Assembly (NCBI GenBank): GCA_050184115.1
Contig: JBFXAQ010000001.1
Coordinates: 558,001-622,000, forward strand
Reading direction: 5' to 3'
Origin: JACKNG01 sp050184115
GTDB lineage: Bacteria > Pseudomonadota > Gammaproteobacteria > Ga0077536
DNA: 64,000 nucleotides
In this document: one piece after another, positions 18,093 to 26,519 of the stretch
Numbering within the stretch: the first letter of the stretch is position 1
Layout: every line of letters begins with the position of its first letter
Translations under genes and position numbers: made by a program
The notes under the pieces: model-generated
What the model saw: the letters and a program-made list of their open reading frames with translations, nothing else
Databases searched by the model: none
What the model was told of the DNA's origin: nothing

Positions 18093-18183
18093 GCCGAGGC
18101 GGACGCCGGCGCTTTTCTCGTGCGCGCGGATTTGCCACGCTGGACGCCACGCCATTCGCGGGACATCCGCGCACACCGTCAGC

Positions 18184-19713
18184 ATGAGCACACCGTCGAC
18201 CAGCGAACAGGCCTTCGAAGCGCGCGTCGCGCGCCACTGCGCCCGCCTGCGCGAAGCCGGTCACGTGGTCGAGCGCATCGACACCCACATCTCGACCGTG
18301 CTGCTGGCTGGCGACGACGCCTGGAAGTTCAAGAAGCCGGTCGATTTCGGCTTCGTCGATTTCACCAGCGTCGCGCGGCGCTGTCATTTCTGCCGACGCG
18401 AGGTCGAGTTGAACCGGCGCTTCGCGCCGGATCTCTACCGCGGCGTCGACGTGCTGCCGGGCGCGGCACCCGGCGAGCAGGATGAATGCCTGGTGCACAT
18501 GCGGCGCTTCGACCGCGCGGCGACGCTCGACCGCTTGCTGCCCGCCGGGCGTGTCGACGGCACGATGATCGCCCGCTTCGCGCAGGTCCTGGCCGCCGCT
18601 CACGCGGCCGGTGCGGCGGCCGACCCGGTCGGTGCGCACGGCAGCCCTGCCGTGGTCTCGCGCCAGGTGCTGGCGACGCTGGAGGCGCCGCTCGCCGCCG
18701 GCCTGCCGCCGGGGCTCGCGGCAGAGGTCGGCGCGCGCGTTGCCGCGCTCGACGCCCGCTTCGCCGCGCGCCTCGCCGGCGGCCACGTGCGCGACTGCCA
18801 CGGCGACCTGCACCTGTCGAACGTGGTCTGGCTCGACGGCGAACTGCGCGCCTTCGACTGCATCGAGTTCGACGACGCGCTGCGCGTCATCGACACCCTT
18901 GCCGATGCCGCCTTCCTGCTGATGGACCTCGATCACCACGGTGGCGGCGAACTCGCCAACGTCTTCTTCAATCACTACCTCGAGGCCAGTGGCGACATCG
19001 ACGGCCTCGACCTGCTGCCGCTCTACCTCGCCTACCGCTCACTGATCCGCGCCAAGGTCGCGCTGCTCGGCGAACCGCGCGACGACGCGGTGCGCGTACG
19101 CGCGGCGCGCCACGTCGAACTTGCCGCGCGCTACCTCGAACCCGCCGGGCAGCCCGGGCTGGTCATCACCCACGGCCTCTCGGGCAGCGGCAAGAGCCGC
19201 GCCGCGCGACGCCTGGCCGAGCAACGCGGCTTCCTGCAGTTGCGCTCGGACGTCGAGCGCCGCCGCATCGCCGGTCTTGCCCTCGATGTCGACAGCGCGA
19301 GCCCGGCCGGCGCTGGCCTCTACACGCGCGCCCACTCGCAGGCGACCTACGCCCATCTCGCCGCCTGCACCCGCCGGGCGCTCGGCGCCGGCTTCAGCGT
19401 GGTGGTCGATGCGGCTTTCCTCGAACGCGCCCAACGCCGGGTCTTCCGCGATCTCGCCGCGGCGCTCGGCGTGCCGTTCCACGTCCTCACCTGCGCGGCG
19501 CCGCTGGACGAGCTGCGTGCGCGCATCGCGGCGCGCCGCATACGCGGCGACGACCCCTCGGAGGCGACCGTGGAGGTGCTCGAACACCAGCGCGAAGCCA
19601 TCGAGCCGCCAGATGCCGGCGAGCGCTCGTTCTGCATCACGCCGGACGCGCTCGACCTCGCGGACGGCAGTACGCGCCTCGGCCGCGCTCGGCCGGGATG
19701 CCTGTCGTCCTGA
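18184..19713 (+). CDS. Bifunctional aminoglycoside-phosphotransferase-like/AAA (zeta-toxin-like) ATPase
   Basis: 509 residues with two kinase-type halves. The N-terminal half (about 1-320) has the APH/choline-kinase fold with the catalytic loop CHGDLHLSNVVW and the metal-binding DCIEFDDALRVIDTLAD. The C-terminal half (about 325-509) is a P-loop kinase with Walker A GLSGSGKS and the following RSDVERRR. This APH plus COG0645-like ATPase fusion is common in proteobacteria, but its substrate is not established. The start at 18184 is chosen by the onset of the conserved sequence. It runs divergently from the Lon-like protease and precedes the HAD hydrolase gene by 46 bases. Confidence 0.82.
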   Translation: MSTPSTSEQAFEARVARHCARLREAGHVVERIDTHISTVLLAGDDAWKFKKPVDFGFVDFTSVARRCHFCRREVELNRRFAPDLYRGVDVLPGAAPGEQDECLVHMRRFDRAATLDRLLPAGRVDGTMIARFAQVLAAAHAAGAAADPVGAHGSPAVVSRQVLATLEAPLAAGLPPGLAAEVGARVAALDARFAARLAGGHVRDCHGDLHLSNVVWLDGELRAFDCIEFDDALRVIDTLADAAFLLMDLDHHGGGELANVFFNHYLEASGDIDGLDLLPLYLAYRSLIRAKVALLGEPRDDAVRVRAARHVELAARYLEPAGQPGLVITHGLSGSGKSRAARRLAEQRGFLQLRSDVERRRIAGLALDVDSASPAGAGLYTRAHSQATYAHLAACTRRALGAGFSVVVDAAFLERAQRRVFRDLAAALGVPFHVLTCAAPLDELRARIAARRIRGDDPSEATVEVLEHQREAIEPPDAGERSFCITPDALDLADGSTRLGRARPGCLSS

Positions 19714-19759
19714 GCCGGTCGCGCCGCCCCGTCCCGTCACCGCACCGGAGCATGCCCGC

Positions 19760-20602
19760 ATGAGTGATCTAGCTTTCGCCGCCGACCTGCCCGCCGCCGC
19801 GCGCGCGCTGACTCCACCCGCGGTGATCCTGTTCGACTGGCACGCCACCCTGGTCGACACCCGTGACGCCATGTACCGCGCGGTCGACGAGATGCTGCCG
19901 CGCCTGCGCGAACTCGGCCTCTACGAACTCATCCTGCCCTATGCCCTGCACCGCAGCGCCGACGATGCGCGCCTCGCCGAGTACGTGCGCGAACACCTGC
20001 GCCTGCCGCCGCGCATCGTGCGTGAGCGCAGGATTTCGCGCACCGATATCTTCGAGATCCTGTTCGGCCGGGACGAGGATGCCAAGCACCTCGCCCACGA
20101 GGCGTTCAACGAGGCCTACCGCAACCACTACGGCGAGGTCCATCCCTTCGACGGCAGCGAGTTGAAACTGCTGCGCGAGCTCGACGAGTTCGATATCCGC
20201 ACCGGTATCCTCACCAACCGCGAACGCGAGTTCTTTGAGCACGAGTTCGCGCTGGTCGAGGATGGCGCCTGGCTCGGCCTGTTCGACACCACGGTGTGCG
20301 GCGGCGACACCCTGCGCCGCAAGCCCAATCCCGAACCCATCCTGAAGGCGTTGGTCGACCTCAAGCACGAGCCCGGTCCTGCTTGCTGGTACCTCGGCGA
20401 CAGTTCGACGGATGTCGCCGCGGCCAAGCGCGCCGGCGTCACCGCGGTGTTGTTCAACGGCGCGGGTTGGGAGCGCAGGTGGCTGGAGAAGGTCTTTCCC
20501 GGGACCGCCGATCACCCGCATCGGCCCGATGCCGTGGTCGACAGCTTTGCCGACTTTCGCTGGCTGGTCGAAGAGTGCCTGGCGGTGCGTCACCGGCCGT
20601 GA
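19760..20602 (+). CDS. HAD-superfamily hydrolase with an unusual D-W-H-A-T motif I
   Basis: 280 residues. The HAD motifs in order are VILFDWHATLVDT (nucleophile D26), TGILTNRE (motif II), a conserved lysine in LRRKPNPEP (motif III), and YLGDSSTDVAAAKRAG (motif IV). In most HAD phosphatases motif I is DxDxT; here residue 28 is His instead of the second Asp that acts as acid/base. The lineage resembles phosphoglycolate phosphatase-like enzymes, but the changed residue means activity may differ. GGAG lies nine bases before the ATG. It follows the APH/AAA gene and is convergent with the Tsx-like gene. Confidence 0.8.
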   Translation: MSDLAFAADLPAAARALTPPAVILFDWHATLVDTRDAMYRAVDEMLPRLRELGLYELILPYALHRSADDARLAEYVREHLRLPPRIVRERRISRTDIFEILFGRDEDAKHLAHEAFNEAYRNHYGEVHPFDGSELKLLRELDEFDIRTGILTNREREFFEHEFALVEDGAWLGLFDTTVCGGDTLRRKPNPEPILKALVDLKHEPGPACWYLGDSSTDVAAAKRAGVTAVLFNGAGWERRWLEKVFPGTADHPHRPDAVVDSFADFRWLVEECLAVRHRP

Positions 20603-20624
20603 GGCCGTCGCCCGGGGGCCCGGT

Positions 20625-21368
20625 TCAGAACGCGTAGGACACGATGGCCTGCGCGGCGTGCTCCTCGACGCCCGCGATGCCGAACTTGTGGTGCCAGTAC
20701 CAGTATTCGATGCCGGCATGGAGGGCTGCGGGGCGGCCGAGCAAACGGCCGAGGTCGAGCAGCAGCTGCGGCTGGGTATGCACGTAGGCGCGGCGACCGC
20801 TGCCGCCGCGGCTGACCCAGTCGAGGAACCCGCGGAACTCGAAATGCAGGGTGCCGATCGTGAACGGCACCGCCCAGGCCGGTGTGACCTGGACCCCGGT
20901 GCTGTCGACGTCCTCGTTCTTGAAGGCGACGACGTTGAGGGTGAGGAAGCGCGCGTGCGGGATGTCGAGATCGAAACCGACACCTAGTCCGAACGCCTTG
21001 AAGGCGTCTCCTTCCGGTTCGGAGCCGGCGGTGATGCCGCCGACGAGCAGCACGTCGCGCAGCGGACCGGCAGCGAGTGCCGCACCCGTGGTGCGGCCGA
21101 GGCTGAGACGGGTCCACCACTCGCCGTAGGCTTCGACACCGACGTCATCGCGCCGGGTGGTGTCGAGGAAGACGAAATTGTCGCCGTAGCGCCAGCCGCT
21201 GGCATGTTCCAGCGTCAGCGTGTGGCGACGATCCGAGCCGAGCTCGAAACCCCCGCCACTGAGCAGTTCGACCTTCGTCGTCGACCAGCGCAGCGCGCCG
21301 TCTCCGTGCGCGGTGGGCGCAACGAGAAGCGCGAATACGCACGCGGCAGCGAGGCGGTGCGGTTTCAT
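20625..21368 (-). CDS. Tsx-like nucleoside-specific outer-membrane channel
   Basis: 247 residues with a signal peptide (MKPHRLAAACVFALLVAPTAHG) and alternating hydrophobic strands ending in aromatic Phe (IVSYAF), the usual outer-membrane beta-barrel ending. Segments such as LTLEHASGWRYGDNFVFLD and the late IEYWYWHHKFGIAG resemble Tsx/OmpK-family channels, which admit nucleosides. Its start overlaps the stop of the GGDEF-EAL gene (ATGA), so the channel is translated with a cyclic-di-GMP enzyme. That is an uncommon pairing. Substrate specificity is inferred from the family only. Confidence 0.75.
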   Translation of the reverse strand: MKPHRLAAACVFALLVAPTAHGDGALRWSTTKVELLSGGGFELGSDRRHTLTLEHASGWRYGDNFVFLDTTRRDDVGVEAYGEWWTRLSLGRTTGAALAAGPLRDVLLVGGITAGSEPEGDAFKAFGLGVGFDLDIPHARFLTLNVVAFKNEDVDSTGVQVTPAWAVPFTIGTLHFEFRGFLDWVSRGGSGRRAYVHTQPQLLLDLGRLLGRPAALHAGIEYWYWHHKFGIAGVEEHAAQAIVSYAF

Positions 21369-24300
21369 GCCCGTGCCTCGGCGACGATGTCGTCCAGCGG
21401 CCGCGGCCGGCCGACCCCGTAGCCCTGGGCGTAATCGACGCCGATCTCGCGCAGCATGCCCTTGATCTCGTCGTTCTCGACGAACTCGGCGATCGTGCGC
21501 ATGCCCATCACCTGGCCGATCTCGTTGATCGAGCGCACCATCGCGTGATCGATGGGGTCGTCGACGATGTCCTTGACGAAAACGCCGTCGATCTTGAGGT
21601 AGTCGACGTTGAGGGTCTTGAGATAACCGAACGACGACAGGCCGCTGCCGAAATCGTCGAGCGCGAAGCGGCAGCCGAAGGACTTGAGACGCGCCATGAA
21701 CGCGCGTGCCACGTTGAGGTTGGAGATGGTCGCCGTCTCCGTGATCTCGAAACAGAGATTACGTCCCGGAATGCCGCCGCGGCGCAGCTCCGTTTCGATG
21801 AACTCGAGGAGCTGGTCGTCGGCCAGCGACTGCCCCGACAGGTTGATCGACACGAAGCCATCCGCGCCGACGAGGTGGGGGTAATCGGCCAGCACGCGCA
21901 GCGTCCGCCCCACGACCCAGCGGTCCACCGCGCCGATCAGGTTGTAGCGCTCGGCAGCCGGCAGGAAGGCGCCGGGCGGGACCATGTCGCCCTGGTCGTT
22001 GACCAGCCGCACGAGGATCTCGTGATGCGAGGCCATGTCGCCCCTGAGCGGCGCGATCGGCTGGGCGAACAGCACCAGGCGATCCTCTTCCAGCGCTTTC
22101 TGGATCCGCGTGACCCACTGCATCTCGCCCTGCAGACGGGCGATGGACTCGTCGTCGCTCTGGTAGACGTGGATGCGGTTGCGGCCCAGTTCCTTGGCCA
22201 TGTAGCAGGCGGCATCGGCGCGCTGCAGCAGCTCGGCGACGTTGGCCACGGACTGGTCGACGGCGGCGACGCCGATGCTGACGCCGACGCGGAAGACGCG
22301 ATCCTCCCAGTGGAACTTGTAATCCTGCACGGCGTTGCGGATGGCGTGGGCGGCGCGGCTCGCCTGGTCGATGGAGCAGTTCTCGACGAGCACGGCGAAC
22401 TCGTCGCCGCCGAGCCGCGCCAACGTGTCGCTGCGGCGGATCTCGCCCAGGATCACCCCTGCGAGCTGGCGCAGCAGTTCGTCACCAGCGTTGTGGCCAC
22501 AGGTGTCGTTGACGATCTTGAACTGGTCGAGATCGAGGAAGAAGAAGGCATGCTCGACGGTGCTGTCGGCGGCGACGGGGACGAGTGCCTGCAGGTGACG
22601 TTCGAACGCGGCGCGGTTGAGCAGCCCGGTCAGTGCATCGTGGCGGGCCTGGTAGGACAGTTGCGACTCGGTCTGGCGATGCAGGATGCCGATGGACGCG
22701 ATGTTGGCGAGGCGCTCGGCGGTTTCACGGTGAGCCGGCGCCGGCTCACCCGCCGCGGCGAAGAAGAGATTCAGCGTGCCGAGCACGTCGTCGCCGCTGC
22801 CGACGATCGGCGTCGCCAGCGTTGCGCCGATGTCGCAACGTTCGAGCAGCGGATGCAGCGCCTGCCAGTGTGCATCGCCGCGCAAGGCCGTGCGCGTGAC
22901 CGGCCGGCGCGCCGCGAAGGCCTCGTCGCTGCCGCAGAAGCTCCAGCCGGCGTCCTGCGCCGTGATCGCCGCGACGCAGTCGTCATCGAAGCCGCTCGAC
23001 GCCGCGACGCGCAGGGGCTGATCGGGGTCGCCGGCCAGCAGGATCACGCAACGCACACCCGGTTCGCTCTCGGCGTACCCGCGCACGATGCCGTCGAGCA
23101 GCTGGTCGAGTTGCGAGCGGCGGGTGACGAGTTGCAGCAGCCGGTTCTCCAGCGCGAGCAGCGCGGCGACGTGCTGGCGTTCGCGCACCTCCCCGTGCAG
23201 CTCGCGGGTGCGCGTGACGACCAACTCCTCGGTGCGCATCGCACGGCCGGACAGCATGAGCAGGCCCATGCCGATGAGGGAAACGAAGAAGAGGCCGGCG
23301 ATGATCACCAGCCACATCGTCCACGAGGCGTAGGCGGCAATGAAGGCACCGTCCGGCGCGAAGCTCAGTCGCCAATCGCGCCCGGCGATGTCGAGGTCAC
23401 GGGAATAGCCAAAGGAAAAGCGGCTCGGCAGGTCGTAGGCCGTGTCGGCCCGGCCTGGGGTCTGGTAGACGGTCTCGCCGTCGATGGCGACGGTGAGACG
23501 CAAGTGCGGATAGCGCGCGACCACGCGGTCGACCTGTCGTTCGAGGCGGTAGACGCTGGTGGCGTAACCGCGCAGGTCGGCGCAGGCGGGCGCGGCGCCG
23601 TCGCCGGTCGCGGTGTACACCGGGGCATAGAACACCACGCCGACGCGGTCGTCGGTTTCCTGCACCAGCCGAATGCCGCCGCTCGCCCTGACCTCGCCAC
23701 TCTCGCACGCGGCCCGCGCCGTGGCGTGGGCGCGCGGGTTGTTGTTGATGTCGAAGCCTAGCGCGGCCTCGTTGCCGGCCAGCGGCACGACGTAACGGAT
23801 GACGTCGTAGGCGGCCGCCGTCGCGGGCGCGCCCGTGGGCGGCGCGATGGCGCGGCCGGATGCTTGCTCGAAGGCGGCCTTCTCCTCAGCCGGCACGTGC
23901 TCGATCCATTCCAGGGCACCGAGCGCCGGCAGGCGCGCCAGCTTGGGCTCGACGAAACGACGGAAAGCCTCGGCGCTGACGACAGGCGTGGCGTCGAAGA
24001 AGTCCTTGACCGCCAGCGCCTCGGTCATGTGGTTCTCGATGTCCGCTTGCAGCTCGGCCATGAACTCGCGTGCGTCGCGCTCGAAGCGCGACTCGACATG
24101 GCGCATCTCCGTGCTGTTGGACCAACGGAAGCCGACGAAGGCGACCAGCACGCAGACGACGAGGGGCAACGCGACGGTGTGCAGGCGGTTGCGCCAGTGG
24201 TTGCGCGAGCCGTCGACGCAACCGAGCAGGATCGGGGCGGCGACCAGCACGCCGATGGCGTCGCCGATCCACCACGTCGCCCAGGCCAGCGGCAGGTCGG

Positions 24301-24751
24301 CCGTGGGCACCACGCCGGTGAGCCACAGGCCGGCGTTGGCAATGGTCGGTGAGACGACGCAGGCGAGTGGTCCGCCGAGCAGGCCGAACAGCAGGATGTT
24401 GCGTTCGCTGAGCAGGCCGGGGTCGCGCGCGAGCGTTGCGCGCACCAGTCGCGCGCCGACCCAGGCCTGGACCATGGCGCCGAGCGAGATGCAGGCATCG
24501 ACCGCCAACGACGACAACAGGGCGTCGCCCGCGCTGGTGTCGAGGTAATGGTCGGCCCGCGACAGGATGCCACCGAGGAGGATGGCCGGCAGCGCGCGGT
24601 TGCCGAAGCGCAATACGCAGAACAGCGCGACACCGGCCGCCGGCCACACGGCCGCGGCATTGCTCGGTGGAACGGCGAGCAGCAGGCCGAGCTTGGCGGC
24701 GACGTAGTAGCCGAGCCCGGTGAGCACGAACACGCGCGAAAGGTGCAGCAT
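21365..24751 (-). CDS. MASE1-CHASE-GAF-GGDEF-EAL cyclic-di-GMP enzyme
   Basis: 1128 residues. Domains in order: MASE1 membrane sensor (about 1-210, eight or so helices), periplasmic CHASE domain (about 240-430), a membrane helix (about 477-500), GAF (about 545-705), GGDEF (GGDEF at about 780, with I-site RRSD five residues before it), and EAL (about 890-1120). The cyclase site is intact. The phosphodiesterase part reads E-I-L instead of E-A-L but retains LDDFGSG, the KID lysine, AEFVEN and the late QGYGVGRP, so both activities are plausible. It makes and/or breaks c-di-GMP in response to external and internal ligands. The start lies at the beginning of MASE1, with AAGGA upstream. Confidence 0.92.
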   Translation of the reverse strand: MLHLSRVFVLTGLGYYVAAKLGLLLAVPPSNAAAVWPAAGVALFCVLRFGNRALPAILLGGILSRADHYLDTSAGDALLSSLAVDACISLGAMVQAWVGARLVRATLARDPGLLSERNILLFGLLGGPLACVVSPTIANAGLWLTGVVPTADLPLAWATWWIGDAIGVLVAAPILLGCVDGSRNHWRNRLHTVALPLVVCVLVAFVGFRWSNSTEMRHVESRFERDAREFMAELQADIENHMTEALAVKDFFDATPVVSAEAFRRFVEPKLARLPALGALEWIEHVPAEEKAAFEQASGRAIAPPTGAPATAAAYDVIRYVVPLAGNEAALGFDINNNPRAHATARAACESGEVRASGGIRLVQETDDRVGVVFYAPVYTATGDGAAPACADLRGYATSVYRLERQVDRVVARYPHLRLTVAIDGETVYQTPGRADTAYDLPSRFSFGYSRDLDIAGRDWRLSFAPDGAFIAAYASWTMWLVIIAGLFFVSLIGMGLLMLSGRAMRTEELVVTRTRELHGEVRERQHVAALLALENRLLQLVTRRSQLDQLLDGIVRGYAESEPGVRCVILLAGDPDQPLRVAASSGFDDDCVAAITAQDAGWSFCGSDEAFAARRPVTRTALRGDAHWQALHPLLERCDIGATLATPIVGSGDDVLGTLNLFFAAAGEPAPAHRETAERLANIASIGILHRQTESQLSYQARHDALTGLLNRAAFERHLQALVPVAADSTVEHAFFFLDLDQFKIVNDTCGHNAGDELLRQLAGVILGEIRRSDTLARLGGDEFAVLVENCSIDQASRAAHAIRNAVQDYKFHWEDRVFRVGVSIGVAAVDQSVANVAELLQRADAACYMAKELGRNRIHVYQSDDESIARLQGEMQWVTRIQKALEEDRLVLFAQPIAPLRGDMASHHEILVRLVNDQGDMVPPGAFLPAAERYNLIGAVDRWVVGRTLRVLADYPHLVGADGFVSINLSGQSLADDQLLEFIETELRRGGIPGRNLCFEITETATISNLNVARAFMARLKSFGCRFALDDFGSGLSSFGYLKTLNVDYLKIDGVFVKDIVDDPIDHAMVRSINEIGQVMGMRTIAEFVENDEIKGMLREIGVDYAQGYGVGRPRPLDDIVAEARA

Positions 24752-24791
24752 GGCCGAGGCCGAGAAGACGTCCTTGTGGGATGGCCCGGCG

Positions 24792-24800
24792 ACTATAGCA
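24792..24800 (-). promoter_or_regulatory. Extended -10 promoter of the GGDEF-EAL gene
   Basis: Minus-strand TGCTATAGT is an extended -10 (TGn plus TATAGT, 5/6 matches to TATAAT), about 41 bases before the ATG at 24751. No clear -35 was seen, as is usual for extended -10 promoters. Confidence 0.5.
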
Positions 24801-24904
24801 CCCGCGGGCGAGCGCCATCCGGTCCGTCGTCGACAGGGAAGTCGAAGCAGTGCACCGGCGCCCGGCGAGCGCGAGCGCGAGGCGCGGCCGAGTGTTGCCG
24901 CGAA

Positions 24905-25234
24905 GTGACCGCCGTGCGTGCCGACGCCGACAGCGGGGCGGCGGACGCGCCCCGGCCGGCGACGTCGGTGCGCATCGGGCGTGCACTGGCCAACGCCGAT
25001 GCCGTCGACGACCTCCTGCGCAGCGCGGCAGGACGCGTGCTGGCCTGGGACGGGACGGGTGAGTTGGGCTGGGCGCGCGCCGTGCTGGTCATCAAGCCGG
25101 CCACGGACGGCGTCACCGATGTCGCCAACGGCGACGCGTTTCGCACCGAGGCGCCGCTGCAGTGCTACTTCCGCAACGTCAACGCACCGCGCAGGCACGC
25201 GGCGTTCGATCACGAGGGCACGATGGAGGTCTAG
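24905..25234 (+). CDS. Doubtful small protein, possible gene remnant
   Basis: An open frame of 109 residues starting at a GTG (24905) with no good ribosome-binding site. The sequence (for example NADAVDDLLRSAAGRVLAWD and later PLQCYFRNVNAPRRHAAFDH) looks protein-like rather than like an antisense shadow, and nothing lies opposite it. I do not recognise the family. It could be a short hypothetical protein or the decayed end of a larger gene disrupted near the repeat element downstream. Confidence 0.25.
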   Translation: MTAVRADADSGAADAPRPATSVRIGRALANADAVDDLLRSAAGRVLAWDGTGELGWARAVLVIKPATDGVTDVANGDAFRTEAPLQCYFRNVNAPRRHAAFDHEGTMEV

Positions 25235-25336
25235 GGGCGCCTCGGCCTCGGCCTCCGGCACGAGGCGGGTTCGCCGTTGCTCTAGAAGTCCGCTATCCGC
25301 CGCGGGAGTGGATTCAGGCGGTGACAGGGATGGTGC

Positions 25337-25416
25337 GGGAATGGGGACAGTATACTTTCGCCTGTTCGCGCAGCGGCGGCTGTCAGGCACGGCGAAAGTA
25401 TACCGTCCCCATTCCC
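25337..25416. repeat. Inverted-repeat (REP/BIME-like) element, copy 1
   Basis: Two 26-base arms (25337-25362 and 25391-25416) are complementary except for one position and are separated by a 28-base spacer. Each arm contains the core AATGGGGACAGTATA (one base changed in the right arm, as its complement). The element would form a long hairpin. The second copy, at 44205-44287, shares the same 15-base core but differs in the inner half, so both belong to one family of dispersed palindromes. No transposase is adjacent. Confidence 0.8.
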
Positions 25417-25457
25417 TTCCGATTCCCCTACCCGCGCGCATGGCCGCGGTGGCGCGG

Positions 25458-25463
25458 TATCAT
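25458..25463 (+). promoter_or_regulatory. Putative -10 element (TATCAT) for the SnoaL-GNAT-nitrilase genes
   Basis: TATCAT matches TATAAT at 5/6 and lies 41 bases before the ATG at 25504. A nearly identical context (GTATCATC) precedes the PlsB-like gene at 55196. Confidence 0.4.
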
Positions 25464-25503
25464 CCGCGCCCTTCGCAGTGACCCGCGTTTCCGAGGAGGC
25501 CTC

Positions 25504-25911
25504 ATGCGCGCACAAACCATCGATCTCATCCAGCGTTACTACGCGGCGTTCAACGCCGGTGACATGGACGCCTTCCTCGCGTTGCTGACCGACGATGTCG
25601 CCCACGACATCAACCAGGGCCAGCGCGAGACCGGGCGTGAGGCCTTCGCGCGCTTCATGGCGCACATGAATCGCTGCTACCGTGAACAGCTCACGAACAT
25701 GGTGGTGATGGCAAGCGAGGACGGCACGCGGGCGGCGGCCGAGTTCGTCGTCAACGGTGAGTACCTCGCCAACGACGAGGGGCTGCCCGAGGCCGCCGGC
25801 CAGCGCTACGTGTTGCCGGCCGGGGCGTTCTTCGAGGTGCGCGAGGGCAAGGTCGCGCGCGTCACCAACTACTACAACCTCAGTGACTGGGTCGACCAGG
25901 TCGGCGGCTGA
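25504..25911 (+). CDS. SnoaL-like/ketosteroid-isomerase-related protein
   Basis: 135 residues with an NTF2-like cone fold signature: MRAQTIDLIQRYYAAFNAGDMDAFLALLTDDVAHDIN at the N-terminus and a late GKVARVTNYYNLSDWVDQVG. Members are small isomerases, cyclases or binding proteins. A G-A-G-G-A-G-G ribosome-binding site precedes the ATG. It begins a collinear group with a GNAT enzyme (5 bases later), a nitrilase-fold amidase and another NTF2-like protein, so it probably shares their pathway. The function is otherwise unknown. Confidence 0.82.
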   Translation: MRAQTIDLIQRYYAAFNAGDMDAFLALLTDDVAHDINQGQRETGREAFARFMAHMNRCYREQLTNMVVMASEDGTRAAAEFVVNGEYLANDEGLPEAAGQRYVLPAGAFFEVREGKVARVTNYYNLSDWVDQVGG

Positions 25912-25916
25912 GCACG

Positions 25917-26519
25917 GTGCCGGACGCCATCGATATCGAGGTGCTGAGCGGCCGTGACGCCGCGCTGGCCGCGGCGGTGCCCGATCTCGCGCGTCTGCGC
26001 ATCACGGTCTTCCGCGAGTTTCCCTACCTCTACGACGGCGATCTCGACTACGAGGTGAACTACCTCGGTACGTACACGCGCTGCGCCGACAGCATCGTGG
26101 TGCTGGCACGCGACGGCAAGGACGTGGTCGGCGCCTCGACCGGCCTGCCGCTGGATGCCGAGACCGACGAGTTCAAGGCGCCCTTCGTCGCCGCCGGTCT
26201 CGACGTCGCGCGCATCTTCTACTGCGGTGAGTCGATCCTGCTGCCCGCGTACCGCGGGCGCGGCCTGTACAAGGCCTTCTTCGCGGGGCGCGAGAACCAC
26301 GCCCGCGCGCTCGGGCGCTTCGAGCGCATCGTGCTGTGCGCGGTCGAACGCCCCGCCGATCATCCGCGCCGTCCGGCAGACTACGTGCCGCTGGATGCGG
26401 TGTGGCAGCGCTTCGGTTATCGCCAGCGCCCGGACCTCGCGACGACCTTCGAGTGGAAGGATCTCGACGAGAACACACCGAGCGCCAAGCGCATGGTGTT
26501 CTGGGAGAAGGCGTTGTGA
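25917..26519 (+). CDS. GNAT-family N-acyltransferase
   Basis: 200 residues starting at GTG (25917), five bases after the SnoaL stop. Residues about 40-190 look GNAT-like. The acetyl-CoA pyrophosphate loop is LLPAYRGRGLYKAFFAGREN (about 106-125, R/Q-x-x-G-x-G/A type). The last bases overlap the start of the nitrilase gene (GTGA). In other bacteria a GNAT domain and a nitrilase domain occur fused in a single protein, so this pair may act together on one amide or amine substrate. The acceptor substrate is unknown. Confidence 0.78.
   Translation: MPDAIDIEVLSGRDAALAAAVPDLARLRITVFREFPYLYDGDLDYEVNYLGTYTRCADSIVVLARDGKDVVGASTGLPLDAETDEFKAPFVAAGLDVARIFYCGESILLPAYRGRGLYKAFFAGRENHARALGRFERIVLCAVERPADHPRRPADYVPLDAVWQRFGYRQRPDLATTFEWKDLDENTPSAKRMVFWEKAL

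Larger units (their letters stand above)
24752..25503. other. Long intergenic region between the GGDEF-EAL and SnoaL-like genes
   Basis: About 750 bases. It holds the GGDEF-EAL promoter at its left end, a doubtful 109-codon frame (24905-25234), a long inverted-repeat element (25337-25416) and a promoter-like TATCAT before the SnoaL gene. The rest shows no recognisable feature. Confidence 0.6.
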
